Assembly: GCF_040833955.1 (NCBI RefSeq)
Contig: NZ_CP162133.1
Span: forward strand, 1,572,001 to 1,636,000
Source of the DNA: Leptospira sp. WS60.C2
GTDB lineage: Bacteria > Spirochaetota > Leptospiria > Leptospirales > Leptospiraceae
Direction of reading: 5' to 3'
DNA length: 64,000 nt
A model generated the notes under the pieces. That model searched no databases, was not told the origin of the DNA, and saw nothing but the letters and a program-made list of their open reading frames with translations. Of this stretch, positions 9,855-20,829 are shown one piece after another; the stretch's first letter is position 1, and each line of letters opens with the position of its first letter. The position numbers and the translations under genes are program-made.

Positions 9855-12581
9855 TTAGTATTTTTGAAATCTTGTTTGGTCATCTCCACCTTCCGTTTTC
9901 CCACTCACTCCTTCTTTTTTAAGAGTGGGTTGTTTGGAAAGTGAATGCCTTGCAGATTTTCCATCAGAACTTGTTGGCACTGTGGAAAGTTTACCTAACT
10001 TAAAGAAACTAATGGAGGACATGAGTCTCTCCGCTTGTGCTTGTAATTCTTCTGCGATGGCAGCAAGTTCCTCGGATGCACTTGCTGATTGTTGAGAGAC
10101 TTGGTCAAGTTGTCCCATTGCTTTGTTGACTTCATTAACCCCAGACGACTGTTCCTGACTTGCGGCAGTGATTTCTTGCACTAAATCTGCTGTTTTGTTA
10201 ATGGCTGGAACAATTTCTTCAATGAGTTTTCCTGCGGATTCTGCAATTTGAACCGAACTTCCTGCTAGAGTTCCAATTTCATTAGCAGATTTTTGAGAAC
10301 GTTCTGCCAGTTTTCTTACCTCTGATGCAACCACTGCAAAACCCTTTCCATGTTCTCCTGCTCGTGCTGCTTCAATGGCAGCATTTAATGCGAGTAAGTT
10401 GGTTTGATATGCAATATCCTCGATAATAGAGATTTTATCTGCTATTTCCTTCATAGCAACGACGGTATTTTTTACAGCTTCACCACCTTGTTTTGCATCC
10501 TTGGCGGACTTTGTTGCAATCGTATCGGTTTGTTTTGCATTTTCCGCATTTTGATCTATAGAAGCGCCCATTTCTTCTAGTGAAGCGGAGGTTTCTTCCA
10601 CGGAAGCGGCTTGTTCACTTGCTCCTTGCGAGAGAGTGCTTGCGGTCGATGCTACTTCGTCAGCGGCTGTTACAAGTGCATCTGTGTTGGTTCTCACATC
10701 ATTGATGATCTCAACTAATTTCTTAGAAGTATTATTGAAGCTGTCTCTAAGGCGCGCAAATCCGCCTTCGTAATGATTGGTGATGAGTTGTGTCAAATCA
10801 CCATTTTCTAATGCAGAAAGTCCAACCACTAAGTCATCCACGATTCTTGCGGTTTCAATGGCTAAATTCTTTTGATCCGTAATATCGGTTGCAAATTTAA
10901 TCACTTTGTAAGGTTTACCATTTAAATCTAAGATTGGGTTATAGATTGCTTGTAACCAAACTTCTTTTCCGTTTTTAGCAAGTCGTTTGTATTCAGCTGT
11001 TTGGAATTCGCCACGGTTTAAAGATGCCCAAAATTGTTTGTATTCATCTGAATTCACATAATTTGGTTCCACAAAGATTTTATGATGTTTCCCTTCGATC
11101 TCTTGCAATGTATATCCCATTGTGTTAAGAAAAATATCATTAGCGGTAAGTATTGTTCCATCCAAGCGAAACTCAATGGTTGCTTGAGCTCGATTGATAG
11201 CCTCAATTTGTCCAATAAACTCTCGTGTACGAACTTTATTTTCAGTGATATCGGTCGCAAATTTAATTACTTTCATCGGAACTCCACTTGCATTTAAGAT
11301 GGGAGTGTATGTTGCTTGTAACCAAACTTCCTTTCCGTTTTTACCAATTCGTTTGTATTCGGCTGTTTGAAACTCGCCTCGATTTAAAGATGCCCAAAAT
11401 TGTTTGTAACCTTCGGAATTTAGTTCCTTTGCTTCCACAAACATTCTATGGTGTTGGCCTTGAATTTCAGATAGGCTATATCCCATGAGAGTTAAAAAAT
11501 TCTCATTAGCAGTAACAATAGTTCCATCCATTTTAAATTCAATGGTAGCTTGAGATCTATCGACTGCTCGATTGTGAGCATTCGTTTCCGTAACATCAGC
11601 CCATTCGACGACACTGCCAAGTCGTTCTCCTTTTTCTGTGATAATTGGATTTGCAATTAGATTGAATTCACGATTCCCAATATTGATGCTAGTTCTGTGT
11701 TCTGAGGTGAACGAACCAAGTAATCTTCTCTGATGACTTGGGTCTTTGTGATAAGAATCAATGTTACTGCCCATTAGATTTTTTAGGGAAAAGTTTCGGA
11801 TTTGTTTTTGAATATCCAATTCTGAATTGGCGAACATTCGATGTATCGCTTTGTTCATATAAATCACATCCAAATTTAAATCGGAAATCATAACATTTGT
11901 AGAAACATTATCGAGAGCAGCCTTGATTTGTGTAGCTTGTTTGAGTGGTCTGCTAACTTGTTTGATTAGAAGTAGTAATAATCCAAAGGATATCAAAACA
12001 AATAGACCACTTGCTATATAAATTGGATATTGGTTATCTTCTTGATTTGAAATTTGAAGACTAATTTGGTTTAAATTGGAAGCAAAAAAGGATTTTTGTA
12101 ATTCTTGCAAATGTGATGAATAAGTTTTCCATTGGGAAGATAGTTCTGGATTCGCAATACTTTTTTGCTTGTTACTGTTTTGTGAGGTTATTTGAACAAT
12201 GCTGTTTTGAACTAATCCCAAATAGGCATTTTTATCCTTTACAACAGTTTCAAATTTCGCTTTGTCCTCCGCTTTAGAAAAAAGCATGGTTACTTGCTCG
12301 AAAGATTGGTTCAGCTTTTCGATATCATATTTAGCTTTAGCAACTAAAGTTTCACTAGATTCTGGCGAAAGAAGGATGTTCGAGATTTCTTCATGGATCG
12401 TGATACTGGAGCGGAGAAGCTGGGCAATTGAATCAGACTTTTGGATTTGTTCTTCTACATTTATGGAGACAGATTCTTTTTTTGAAAAAATGCCTGAACT
12501 ATACAAACTTATCCATACGGTGAAGACGATTCCTATTAAAAAGTAACCGATTAACTTAGTGTTTGTGCTGACTGACTTCAT
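9855..12581 (-). CDS. Methyl-accepting chemotaxis protein with three PAS domains
   Basis: A 908-residue receptor. An N-terminal membrane helix, a short extracytoplasmic region (about 160 residues) and a second membrane helix precede a PAS domain, then two near-identical PAS units of 122 residues each (MGYSLSEI and MGYTLQEI are equivalent). A HAMP-like helix pair and a classical signalling domain follow, with tip motif around [20 protein letters not shown]. Tandem PAS domains of this kind usually bind redox cofactors or small ligands, but no ligand can be read here. The ATG at 12581 has a GGGG Shine-Dalgarno and lies 1 nt after cheA. A longer frame starting at 12650 would overlap cheA by 68 nt and is disfavoured. 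Confidence 0.9.
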   Translation of the reverse strand: MKSVSTNTKLIGYFLIGIVFTVWISLYSSGIFSKKESVSINVEEQIQKSDSIAQLLRSSITIHEEISNILLSPESSETLVAKAKYDIEKLNQSFEQVTMLFSKAEDKAKFETVVKDKNAYLGLVQNSIVQITSQNSNKQKSIANPELSSQWKTYSSHLQELQKSFFASNLNQISLQISNQEDNQYPIYIASGLFVLISFGLLLLLIKQVSRPLKQATQIKAALDNVSTNVMISDLNLDVIYMNKAIHRMFANSELDIQKQIRNFSLKNLMGSNIDSYHKDPSHQRRLLGSFTSEHRTSINIGNREFNLIANPIITEKGERLGSVVEWADVTETNAHNRAVDRSQATIEFKMDGTIVTANENFLTLMGYSLSEIQGQHHRMFVEAKELNSEGYKQFWASLNRGEFQTAEYKRIGKNGKEVWLQATYTPILNASGVPMKVIKFATDITENKVRTREFIGQIEAINRAQATIEFRLDGTILTANDIFLNTMGYTLQEIEGKHHKIFVEPNYVNSDEYKQFWASLNRGEFQTAEYKRLAKNGKEVWLQAIYNPILDLNGKPYKVIKFATDITDQKNLAIETARIVDDLVVGLSALENGDLTQLITNHYEGGFARLRDSFNNTSKKLVEIINDVRTNTDALVTAADEVASTASTLSQGASEQAASVEETSASLEEMGASIDQNAENAKQTDTIATKSAKDAKQGGEAVKNTVVAMKEIADKISIIEDIAYQTNLLALNAAIEAARAGEHGKGFAVVASEVRKLAERSQKSANEIGTLAGSSVQIAESAGKLIEEIVPAINKTADLVQEITAASQEQSSGVNEVNKAMGQLDQVSQQSASASEELAAIAEELQAQAERLMSSISFFKLGKLSTVPTSSDGKSARHSLSKQPTLKKEGVSGKTEGGDDQTRFQKY

Positions 12582-12582
12582 T

Positions 12583-14772
12583 TTAACCCCTATGGCTATA
12601 TAATTTTTGATTTTCAATTGTAATTGTCCTTTCAAATAAAGAAGGGACATCTATGATAAGCGCAACGTTTCCGTCACCTAAAATGCTAGATCCACTAACA
12701 CCTTTTACATGACGAAAGACTGAACCCATTGGTTTGATTACGGTTTGGTATTCACCTAATAACTTTTCGACAACGATTCCCGCTTTTTTTTCTCCATTTC
12801 GAACGATCACAATATTTTCTCTAGTTTCATTCGAATTCGATTCGCAAGGATAGTAATCTTTTAATCTTAAAAATGGGATCAAATTCCCTCGGAGTGCAAA
12901 GAATTGATTGGAATCTGTTTTATGATCATCAGAAAAATGCAAACATTCTAAGACCATTTCCATCGGAATGATGAAGTGGCTTTTTCCAACTGCCACAAGA
13001 AATCCTTCAATGATGGCAAGTGTGAGTGGTAATCTTAGAATGAATCGGCTGCCTTGTTTCGGAATTGATTTCACTGAAATTGAACCCCTTAATGATTCGA
13101 TGTTTTTATAAACGACATCCAATCCAACACCTCTTCCAGACACATTGGTAATTTGAGAAGCTGTAGAGAAACCAGGATGAAATAATAATTTGTACACTTC
13201 TTCTTCTGAATCCGGAATGGTTCCTGAAACGATTCCTTTCTCGAGTCCTTTTTGCCAGACCTTCTCTTTCGAGATTCCATTTCCGTCATCTGAAACCTCA
13301 ATCACAACACTGCCTGCTTCATGATACGCGTTTAATTTGACCGTACCCTGTTTTGGTTTTCCTTGTGCTAAACGTACTTCGGGTGATTCCAATCCATGAT
13401 CACAAGCATTGCGAACTAAGTGGGTTAGGGGGTCACCTAGTTTTTCGACAATATTTCGATCTAGTTCTGTTTCGTCACCTTCTGTGACGAGTCGAATTTC
13501 TTTTTGCAACTCTTTGCCCAAGTCACGTACGATTCTGGAGTATTTTTGGAAACTTTCTCCAATGGGTACCATTCGAAGTTTCAGAGAAATTTCTCTTACC
13601 TCATTTAACAAGCGCATGACGAGTAGAGAAGATTCTTGTAAATTGGAATCTTCTGTAACGCTAATTTGTTGGTTCATGTTGGCGCAGGAGACAACGAGTT
13701 CTCCGACACGATTGATTAAATTGTCTATACGTTTGGAATCTACTTTAATGGTAGTTGATTTATGTGAATCCTTGTTTGAATCTGATGTGATTGTATTAGG
13801 TTGGTTCTGAATTTCTTTTTCTTTTTCTGGATGGGACTGAATTGATACAGGAATTCCAGTTTTTCTACTTTTGATTTCTTCAAGATACAGTAATAAAGAT
13901 TCATCATCCAAGATTTGGATTTCCTTCCAAATGTTTCCTAGAAAAATTTCTTCTTCGGGAAGTTGATTCGATAGGTCTACCAAATCTTCTACTGTAAATC
14001 CAGGCGGATATATATGTAAAAAACTATCTTGCTCAATAAAATTAAAAACCTTTTGGACGGTTTCTAATTCTTTCTCGGAATTAAAATTGATTTCAAATCC
14101 AAGGTAACAATTTTCAGGATCATATTCACTCGATTCAGGTAGAAATTGTTCGATTGTTTTTAACGAAACGATGGTTCCAATTTTTTTTAAATATCCGATA
14201 AAGGAGATTGGATCTAAACCTTGTGAAAAAACATTTAGATTTGGTCGAAATGAGATGAGATAATTGGAAATTGTTTTTATGTTGGGTTGATTTTGAAACT
14301 TATCATCACTGGTTGAAACAGATTTTTGTTCCATTGCATTTGCATTGGTCGTTTCTTTTGGTTCTTCTTGTTTTTTAGAATGACTTCCCTGCAAAAATGG
14401 AGTCATTTCATTTAAAATGTTTTGTCCAAAGGAAATTTTATCTGCGGAAATTTTACCTTTTGTTTCTTCTATTACTAAAAAAGATAAATGATCTTTCGCT
14501 TTTAATAGAATTTCGGTGAGAGGCGCTTGAAAGCTGATGACATGGGAGCGTAATTCATCGAGTAAATTCTCCACAACATGTGCAAAGGAAACAGTAGACT
14601 CGAAACCAAACATACCAGCCGTTCCTTTGATGGTGTGTATGGCGCGAAAAATCGCATTTAGATCTTCATCAGAAGGAAGAGATGATTCCGTTCGTAATAA
14701 AACGGTTTCCATATCGCGAAGCAGTTCATCTGATTCAACCAGATAGGCATCAATGACTTCTGTTAAATCCAT
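12583..14772 (-). CDS. cheA: Chemotaxis histidine kinase CheA
   Basis: A 729-residue CheA with the full domain order: HPt domain with phospho-accepting His46 ([14 protein letters not shown]), a variable middle section (about 130-330, P2 or linker), dimerisation helices, an HATPase domain ([12 protein letters not shown]-box, [18 protein letters not shown]) and a C-terminal CheW-like domain. It phosphorylates CheY and CheB in response to receptors. It overlaps the STAS gene by 1 nt at its start, and the MCP gene begins just after its stop. A STAS protein beside CheA is unusual and suggests an output beyond simple motor control. Confidence 0.94.
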   Translation of the reverse strand: MDLTEVIDAYLVESDELLRDMETVLLRTESSLPSDEDLNAIFRAIHTIKGTAGMFGFESTVSFAHVVENLLDELRSHVISFQAPLTEILLKAKDHLSFLVIEETKGKISADKISFGQNILNEMTPFLQGSHSKKQEEPKETTNANAMEQKSVSTSDDKFQNQPNIKTISNYLISFRPNLNVFSQGLDPISFIGYLKKIGTIVSLKTIEQFLPESSEYDPENCYLGFEINFNSEKELETVQKVFNFIEQDSFLHIYPPGFTVEDLVDLSNQLPEEEIFLGNIWKEIQILDDESLLLYLEEIKSRKTGIPVSIQSHPEKEKEIQNQPNTITSDSNKDSHKSTTIKVDSKRIDNLINRVGELVVSCANMNQQISVTEDSNLQESSLLVMRLLNEVREISLKLRMVPIGESFQKYSRIVRDLGKELQKEIRLVTEGDETELDRNIVEKLGDPLTHLVRNACDHGLESPEVRLAQGKPKQGTVKLNAYHEAGSVVIEVSDDGNGISKEKVWQKGLEKGIVSGTIPDSEEEVYKLLFHPGFSTASQITNVSGRGVGLDVVYKNIESLRGSISVKSIPKQGSRFILRLPLTLAIIEGFLVAVGKSHFIIPMEMVLECLHFSDDHKTDSNQFFALRGNLIPFLRLKDYYPCESNSNETRENIVIVRNGEKKAGIVVEKLLGEYQTVIKPMGSVFRHVKGVSGSSILGDGNVALIIDVPSLFERTITIENQKLYSHRG

Positions 14773-15143
14773 TACGATACTTTCCTTGTTCCATAACGAA
14801 ATTCGACTTCATTTGCATGTTCTTTTTTTACTTTCACTCTATCGCCAAAGAATGAAACCAAGCCCAATAAATCCAAAACCTTCAAAACAGGAAGGGAGTG
14901 GTTGCAAAGTTGTAACAATTGGTGTCTTGCAATACTTCTTTTTTTGAGAAAGATTAAAAATTGAATACCGGCAGAATCAATTCTCTCAATTCCACCTAAA
15001 TTCAGTTTTGTGATTTTCCCCTTTTCTGTTTTCCATTGATTTGCCAACTCATTCCATTCTTTGATAAACGGTACGGTTAAGTAGCCAACCCAATGGATTT
15101 CCATTCCAGAGTTTGTATTTTGAATTGTTTGTTTTGGATTCAT
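14772..15143 (-). CDS. STAS-domain protein within the chemotaxis operon
   Basis: A 123-residue STAS (anti-anti-sigma-like) protein. The core strand pattern and the phospho-acceptor-type motif IDSAGIQFL are present. It lies between cheY and cheA in a coupled arrangement: 1 nt before it and a 1 nt overlap after it. STAS proteins are rare in textbook che operons but are known in some alternative chemosensory clusters. It could be a target of the kinase-like proteins encoded upstream. It differs clearly from the other STAS protein at the start of the window. Confidence 0.85.
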   Translation of the reverse strand: MNPKQTIQNTNSGMEIHWVGYLTVPFIKEWNELANQWKTEKGKITKLNLGGIERIDSAGIQFLIFLKKRSIARHQLLQLCNHSLPVLKVLDLLGLVSFFGDRVKVKKEHANEVEFRYGTRKVS

Positions 15144-15144
15144 T

Positions 15145-15510
15145 TTAAGGTAATAACTTCGTGATCGTATCCAAAAGTTCTTCTGGTGAGAACGGTTTTG
15201 TTAACCATGCTTTTGCACCAGCATCCATTCCTTGTTGTTTTTTCTCTGGTTGAGATTCAGTAGTCAACATGATGATGGGTGTAAATTTAAACTTTGCATT
15301 TTCCTTCACTTTTTTGATAAAACTGATCCCATCCATGTTTGGCATGTTCATATCGGAAACAATTAAATCTACCGCGTTGGATTCTAATTGTTTTAATCCT
15401 TCTAGACCATCGCCTGCTTCAATCAAATCGAAGTTTGCATTTTTTAAATGGACTGAGATGATTTTTCGAAAGACTGCTGAATCATCGATGATTAAGATTT
15501 TTCTATTCAT
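15145..15510 (-). CDS. cheY: Single-domain response regulator, CheY-like
   Basis: A 121-residue receiver domain with nothing attached. It has the acidic pair Asp9/Asp10, phospho-acceptor Asp53 (SDMNMPNMDG), the switch Thr in MLTTES and the conserved Lys in LTKPF. It would accept phosphate from the CheA encoded two genes downstream. Whether it binds the flagellar switch or another partner cannot be read from sequence; Leptospira genomes carry several cheY genes. The stop lies 1 nt before the STAS gene. Confidence 0.92.
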   Translation of the reverse strand: MNRKILIIDDSAVFRKIISVHLKNANFDLIEAGDGLEGLKQLESNAVDLIVSDMNMPNMDGISFIKKVKENAKFKFTPIIMLTTESQPEKKQQGMDAGAKAWLTKPFSPEELLDTITKLLP

Positions 15511-15523
15511 TTTTTGTTTCCTT

Positions 15524-16804
15524 TTATGTTTGGATTGGAAGAAAAATTTCGGCTATGACACAATTTGCTTTGATTTCAGTTGTATGATCGATTGCATTCC
15601 TGATAAAAAACATTCCGTTGTGTTTTTGTAAAAGAAAATCTACCATTGTCAGGCCCAGACCTAAACTGAATTTTTCTTTATGATAAAAATTTTCAACAGG
15701 TGGATGGATACGATAAAACGGTTCGACTAGTTTTTTTTCAGAGTGGAGGAGTTGTTTTGCATACTCATCTTCAATTAAATTATTTTTTGCGGATATACAA
15801 AAATATCCATCTACAAATGTAACAAAAATATCAAAATTCGTTTTGGGTTTTGCATACTTCAGTCCATTGGTAAAGATTTCATACAGTATCGTTTTAATTG
15901 ATTCTAAGTCTACTTCTAATGTCACCGTTTGTTTGACCACAGGAAGATTGACCTTCAATTCTTTCTCATCCATTTCATTTTTGAATTCTTTGACAAGTTC
16001 TGGTAATAAAGAAAGAAGTGCATCACTGGAAACCTTTTTAAGGTTTAAGTGCGTCTGGATCGTATCAACAGCTTGGTTTAATCCTTGTAACATCGATTTG
16101 TTATGGTCTTGATTTTCTGTAATGAGGTCCCAAAATTCTTTGGGAATCAGATAATTTCCTTTCTCTTCTTGTTTCATTTGTTCAATGGAATCAATCAGAG
16201 TTGTCATGGCTCCAAGACCAGAACCTTGCATTAGGGTAGTTTTAAGGTTGAGAATGGAATTAAGCTCAGCATTCACTTCATTGGTTTTTCTGCGAGATTC
16301 CTTGTAATTGAGCCATTCTAATTGGCTTTTCAACTGTTTGGATTCTTCGTCTATGAGAACTGCTTCCATCTTCCTTAAATAGACGTATTCTAATGTTTTT
16401 TCCAAACGATCGGCGACAATTTCAACGTGAAGTGGTTTGATTAAATAATCATAAACTCCCATTTTCATGATTTCAATGATGTCTTCGGTTTGGTCGATTG
16501 CCGTTTGAACAATAAATACTGATCTAGGATCGATTTTTTTTTGTTCAGCGATGAAGGTTTTACCATCCATGACAGGCATCATTAGATCCACCAAATACAG
16601 GCTATATGGCTTTTTTTTCGCCATTTCAAGTGCAATTTGCCCGTTTTCTGCCACTTCGTATGAGACACCAATGCGTTTACAAATTCCTTCCAGAAGAACT
16701 TGGTTTTCTCGTTTGTCTTCGATGATGAGAATAGGTTCTTTGGGTCTACGCAAATGGTCTGTTTTCGAAACAGATGTGTTTGTTGGATGATTTGATTCCA
16801 CCAT
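15524..16804 (-). CDS. Response regulator fused to an ATPase (hybrid, kinase-like) domain
   Basis: A 426-residue protein: an N-terminal receiver domain (about 23-145) with phospho-acceptor Asp73 (LVDLMMPVMDG) and the Lys of LIKPLH, a helical linker, and a C-terminal HATPase_c region (about 300-425) with an N-box-like segment EIFTNGLKYA and a glycine box SLGLGLTMV. The linker helix where a phospho-His would be expected (about LGAMTTLIDSIEQ) has no histidine. It may therefore not be an autokinase; a phosphatase or a STAS-directed Ser kinase role is possible. It is encoded between the sensor kinase and cheY. Confidence 0.82.
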   Translation of the reverse strand: MVESNHPTNTSVSKTDHLRRPKEPILIIEDKRENQVLLEGICKRIGVSYEVAENGQIALEMAKKKPYSLYLVDLMMPVMDGKTFIAEQKKIDPRSVFIVQTAIDQTEDIIEIMKMGVYDYLIKPLHVEIVADRLEKTLEYVYLRKMEAVLIDEESKQLKSQLEWLNYKESRRKTNEVNAELNSILNLKTTLMQGSGLGAMTTLIDSIEQMKQEEKGNYLIPKEFWDLITENQDHNKSMLQGLNQAVDTIQTHLNLKKVSSDALLSLLPELVKEFKNEMDEKELKVNLPVVKQTVTLEVDLESIKTILYEIFTNGLKYAKPKTNFDIFVTFVDGYFCISAKNNLIEDEYAKQLLHSEKKLVEPFYRIHPPVENFYHKEKFSLGLGLTMVDFLLQKHNGMFFIRNAIDHTTEIKANCVIAEIFLPIQT

Positions 16805-16852
16805 AAGAATTATCGGAAATTCTATGCGAGAATTCTATTTGATTCAATATCT

Positions 16853-18475
16853 TTATTTATTATTTTCAGGGATCTTGAGCGTAAAAGTGGAACCTTCTCC
16901 TGATTGCGAAATGAGTCCGATTTTCCCTCCTAATTTTTCAGCGAGTCCCTGGGAAATCGAAAGTCCAAGTCCAGTCCCTTCAATTTTTCCATCATCATTG
17001 AGCCTTGTAAAACTATGGAAAATTCGTTTCTGGTCTTCTTCCGCAATTCCTGGACCAAAATCACGAACAGAAAAAGTAACTTCCGTTTCATTCCATTCAC
17101 AATGGAATTCGACATAAGAATGGTCTCCGTACTTAATCGCATTGGAGAGTAGGTTGAGAAGGATTTGTTGGATTTTTCCGCTATCAGAAACAATCGTTTT
17201 GGATTGAATAGGTGGGAAAAATCGAATTTCCATCCCTTTTGCTAGGGCTTGAGGTTGGATTAATTCTAAGGACTGGCGGCAAATTTCCTCAGGTTTGAAT
17301 TCGGATAATTGTAAATTAATTTGTCCTGATTCAAGTTTCATCAAGTTCAAAATTTCATTGATCATTTTGAGAAGTCTAGTTCCGCCAGAGTATATGTATT
17401 CCAGGTATTCTTTACCTGTTTCATCTCCTTCTGGTAATTGAATCAGTTTGGAAAAACCGATGATCGAATTGAGAGGTGTCCTTAACTCATGGCTGACATG
17501 GGCCAAAAATTCTGTTTTGGCTTTGTAAGCACGCTCTAACTCATCTTTGGTGCGACTTAGGTCTAAGGTCCTTTCTAATATGAGAGATTCAAGAGAAGAT
17601 TTGTATCGATTTAATTCTGTTAAATCGGAATCTCTTTGTACGAAAAGTCCCATCCAACGACTTACGGTTTGGTAAATGAGTAAGTTTTCATGTTGAATGA
17701 TAAAGTTAGGAACAAACTTTTGGAATCCCATAATTCCTAAAAATTTATCTTCAAATTTCACAGGAATGAAAAGTATAGTCTCAGCTTTTGTTTCTTCAAA
17801 ATACCATTTTTCTTTCTGTAGAGCTCTTTCTTTTTTCAGGTAAATGATTTTACCCTTTTGTAATTTGTGAATCCAGCGATTCAATCCTTCTTCTTTCCAA
17901 TGGATCGATTCAAATTTTTTATTCAAAAGAGGGAATTCTGTTGATTTTCGTTCATTCACCCAAATCTGAAATCTATATGGATTCTCCATGTTTATATTTT
18001 TTAAGAAAAAAATAGAATCCATCTCTGTGAAATATAACAACTGATAAAGGGCCTGAGGTAAACTTTCTCGGATTGATGGTTTTTGGATGAGAATCTGAAT
18101 AGAGGAAGCTACACCTAATTCAAATCGAAGTCTCCAAGCAATTTCTTCTTCTTGTTTTTGTTTGATGGTGATATCACGGACAAAAAACTTAGCATATTTT
18201 TTTGTTTCAGATGTATCTTTATAATCAAAAAATCCGAAGGAAGTTTCTAGGATTTTTCCATCTGTTTTGTAAATCATTTCTGTTGTGAAATCATCATTCG
18301 TGATTTTGTTTTTTAAAAAAGAGGGAAGATCAAATTCAGATTCGAGACGGGAGAATTTAGAGTTTTTTATTAAAACTTCATACGATTTAATCTCTGTGTT
18401 TATGCAGAGGATTGCAGTACCCGAGTCATTTCCTTCTAAAGAAGCTTTGAATAATGACAAGGGATCTGTAAGCAT
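16853..18475 (-). CDS. PAS/GAF sensor histidine kinase
   Basis: A 540-residue soluble histidine kinase with no clear membrane segment. A PAS-like domain (about 10-130) and a GAF-like domain (about 150-285) precede a HisKA domain with the H-box SHELRTPLNSIIGFS and an HATPase domain with NLLSNAIKYG, VRDFGPGIA and GTGLGLS. All catalytic motifs are intact. It begins 9 nt after the ispH stop and is followed by the receiver-ATPase gene after 48 nt. It is the likely input kinase for that receiver. Confidence 0.9.
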   Translation of the reverse strand: MLTDPLSLFKASLEGNDSGTAILCINTEIKSYEVLIKNSKFSRLESEFDLPSFLKNKITNDDFTTEMIYKTDGKILETSFGFFDYKDTSETKKYAKFFVRDITIKQKQEEEIAWRLRFELGVASSIQILIQKPSIRESLPQALYQLLYFTEMDSIFFLKNINMENPYRFQIWVNERKSTEFPLLNKKFESIHWKEEGLNRWIHKLQKGKIIYLKKERALQKEKWYFEETKAETILFIPVKFEDKFLGIMGFQKFVPNFIIQHENLLIYQTVSRWMGLFVQRDSDLTELNRYKSSLESLILERTLDLSRTKDELERAYKAKTEFLAHVSHELRTPLNSIIGFSKLIQLPEGDETGKEYLEYIYSGGTRLLKMINEILNLMKLESGQINLQLSEFKPEEICRQSLELIQPQALAKGMEIRFFPPIQSKTIVSDSGKIQQILLNLLSNAIKYGDHSYVEFHCEWNETEVTFSVRDFGPGIAEEDQKRIFHSFTRLNDDGKIEGTGLGLSISQGLAEKLGGKIGLISQSGEGSTFTLKIPENNK

Positions 18476-18484
18476 TGGAAAGAA

Positions 18485-19432
18485 TTAGTATTGTTTGAGT
18501 AATTCTTTTGGAAGTTTAAAACTCATCGTGTCTTCACGACTTTCTGGAAATAAGGAGACTTTTGCATCAGGAAAGTGTTTTAAGATTTCTTCTACAATTT
18601 CATCCACTAAAACTTGTGGGCTAGATGCCCCAGCCGTGATTCCTAATATCTTGATTTTCGAATCGATGATGTGTTTTGGATTTACGTCTTCTCGTTTTGA
18701 GATTTGAAAACTAGCAGGTTTGGTTTTTTTTGCTAATTGGCAGAGACGAACTGAATTGGAGGAATTTTCAGCACCAATCACAAGCATCGCATCCACAGAT
18801 TCTAACATTTTTTGAACAGCTTCTTGTCTTTCGGTTGTCGCATAACAAATGTCATCTTTTTGTGGATGTTCGACAAAAGGGAATACTTCTTCAATTTTTC
18901 GAACAATATTTTTTGTATCTTCCACTGAAAGTGTAGTTTGCATCAAATACGTGAGAGGTTTTTCAGAAGTGATTGTGCTTTTTAAATTTTCTACATCCTC
19001 TGGAGATTCCACGAGAAACATTTTGGCTTCTCCCATCGTTCCAATGGCTTCATCATGGCCTCTATGCCCTATGTAGATGATTTGGTGTGAGTCTTTTATG
19101 TTCCGAGCCTTTTTATGCACACGGGTGACTAAGGGGCAGGTTGCATCACCAATTTTCATCTTACGTTCTGTCGCCTCTTTCACAACTTCAGGAGAAACTC
19201 CATGGGCAGAGAAGACAACAGTTGCACCATCAGGCACTTCATTCAGTTCACTGATAAACTGGATTCCTTTCTTTTTCATTTCCTCCACAACGCGTTGGTT
19301 GTGAACAATTTCTTTGCGTACATAGAGGGGTGTGTCTGGATTTTCCTGAAAGGCTTGCTCCACATAGGAAATTGCATATTTCACACCTGCACAAAAACCT
19401 CGGGGATTCGCTAAATAAACCGTTTCTAACAC
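18485..19432 (-). CDS. ispH: 4-hydroxy-3-methylbut-2-enyl diphosphate reductase IspH (LytB)
   Basis: A 315-residue iron-sulfur enzyme of the last step of the MEP isoprenoid pathway, which makes IPP and DMAPP. The three cluster cysteines are visible: NPRGFCAGV (Cys14), GDATCPLV and SNSVRLC. Family histidine and Ser/Asn motifs (FSAHGVSP, YIGHRGHDE) are also present, and the length is normal. The start is GTG at 19432, with an AGGTAGG ribosome-binding site just upstream. It is the first gene of the long minus-strand run that continues into the kinases and che genes, which is an unexpected neighbourhood for a housekeeping enzyme. Confidence 0.95.
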   Translation of the reverse strand: MLETVYLANPRGFCAGVKYAISYVEQAFQENPDTPLYVRKEIVHNQRVVEEMKKKGIQFISELNEVPDGATVVFSAHGVSPEVVKEATERKMKIGDATCPLVTRVHKKARNIKDSHQIIYIGHRGHDEAIGTMGEAKMFLVESPEDVENLKSTITSEKPLTYLMQTTLSVEDTKNIVRKIEEVFPFVEHPQKDDICYATTERQEAVQKMLESVDAMLVIGAENSSNSVRLCQLAKKTKPASFQISKREDVNPKHIIDSKIKILGITAGASSPQVLVDEIVEEILKHFPDAKVSLFPESREDTMSFKLPKELLKQY

Positions 19433-19512
19433 GAAATACCTACCTTTTCTCTACTGTCCATTTCCATAGAATTCCTAGGACATATTTTAGAAAAGGGGAA
19501 GTTCGATTTTTA

Positions 19513-19541
19513 TTCAAATTTTATTTCATTTTCCCTATTAT
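19513..19541 (+). promoter_or_regulatory. Possible flaB promoter
   Basis: A TTCAAA box at 19513-19518 and a TATTAT box at 19536-19541 are separated by 17 nt, about 130 nt upstream of the flagellin start. The match to a housekeeping promoter is fair only, and no clear sigma-28 motif (TAAA...GCCGATAA) was found. Confidence 0.3.
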
Positions 19542-19572
19542 CCTCCCTCCCAGAATGACCGATCCTTATCTT

Positions 19573-19596
19573 GAAAAGGCCAAGGATGGCCTCTTC
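19573..19596 (+). promoter_or_regulatory. Hairpin in the flaB leader
   Basis: GAAAAGGCC (19573-19581) can pair with GGCCTCTTC (19588-19596) at 8 of 9 positions, with a 6-nt loop. It sits about 75 nt before the flagellin ATG, inside the probable 5' UTR and not followed by a T-run. It is more likely an mRNA-stability or protein-binding element than a terminator. Confidence 0.4.
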
Positions 19597-19637
19597 GAAA
19601 ATTCATCAATTTCTTGGGTTCAAGGTGAAAACTTTGA

Positions 19638-20519
<882 letters not shown>

Positions 20520-20527
20520 TAGGATAA

Positions 20528-20592
20528 GAGAAACCAAAGTTTCGGGCAGGGTGGTTGGGGCCTGGGCTTTTGGTTTCTCGATTTTCTTTTTT
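20528..20592 (+). terminator. Rho-independent terminator of flaB
   Basis: GAGAAACCAAA (20528-20538) is perfectly complementary to TTTGGTTTCTC (20569-20579), with further possible pairing inside the loop (CAGG/CCTG). A T-rich tail follows at 20581-20592. It begins 8 nt after the flagellin stop. Confidence 0.85.
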
Positions 20593-20829
20593 AATTCAAA
20601 ACCAATTCATTTCTAATTCCTAATCCTTTCTTTCCAATCATACATCTTTTGCTACTTTTCTTTTTCGTTTGACAATCGTTTTTTATCCCATCCCTTTAAA
20701 ATTGGAAAGATATATTGATCTTTTTTTGCTATTGTCTGTTAGTTGAAATACGGACCAAAGACTCGCTTTTAAGAATTTAATAGCAATAGAATTTTGTAGT
20801 TAGATTTAAAACGTATCATTGAATTTTAT
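20593..20829 (+). other. AT-rich intergenic stretch upstream of threonine dehydratase
   Basis: No reading frame or recognised RNA is seen. The only structure noted is an 8-bp inverted repeat, TTGCTATT (20726-20733) and AATAGCAA (20779-20786), about 45 nt before the ilvA start. It could be a regulator site or part of a leader. No convincing promoter was identified. Confidence 0.4.

Noticed and set aside
12582..12650. Longer MCP start at 12650
   Set aside because: It would overlap cheA by 68 nt, and the ATG at 12581 has a GGGG ribosome-binding site directly after the cheA stop.
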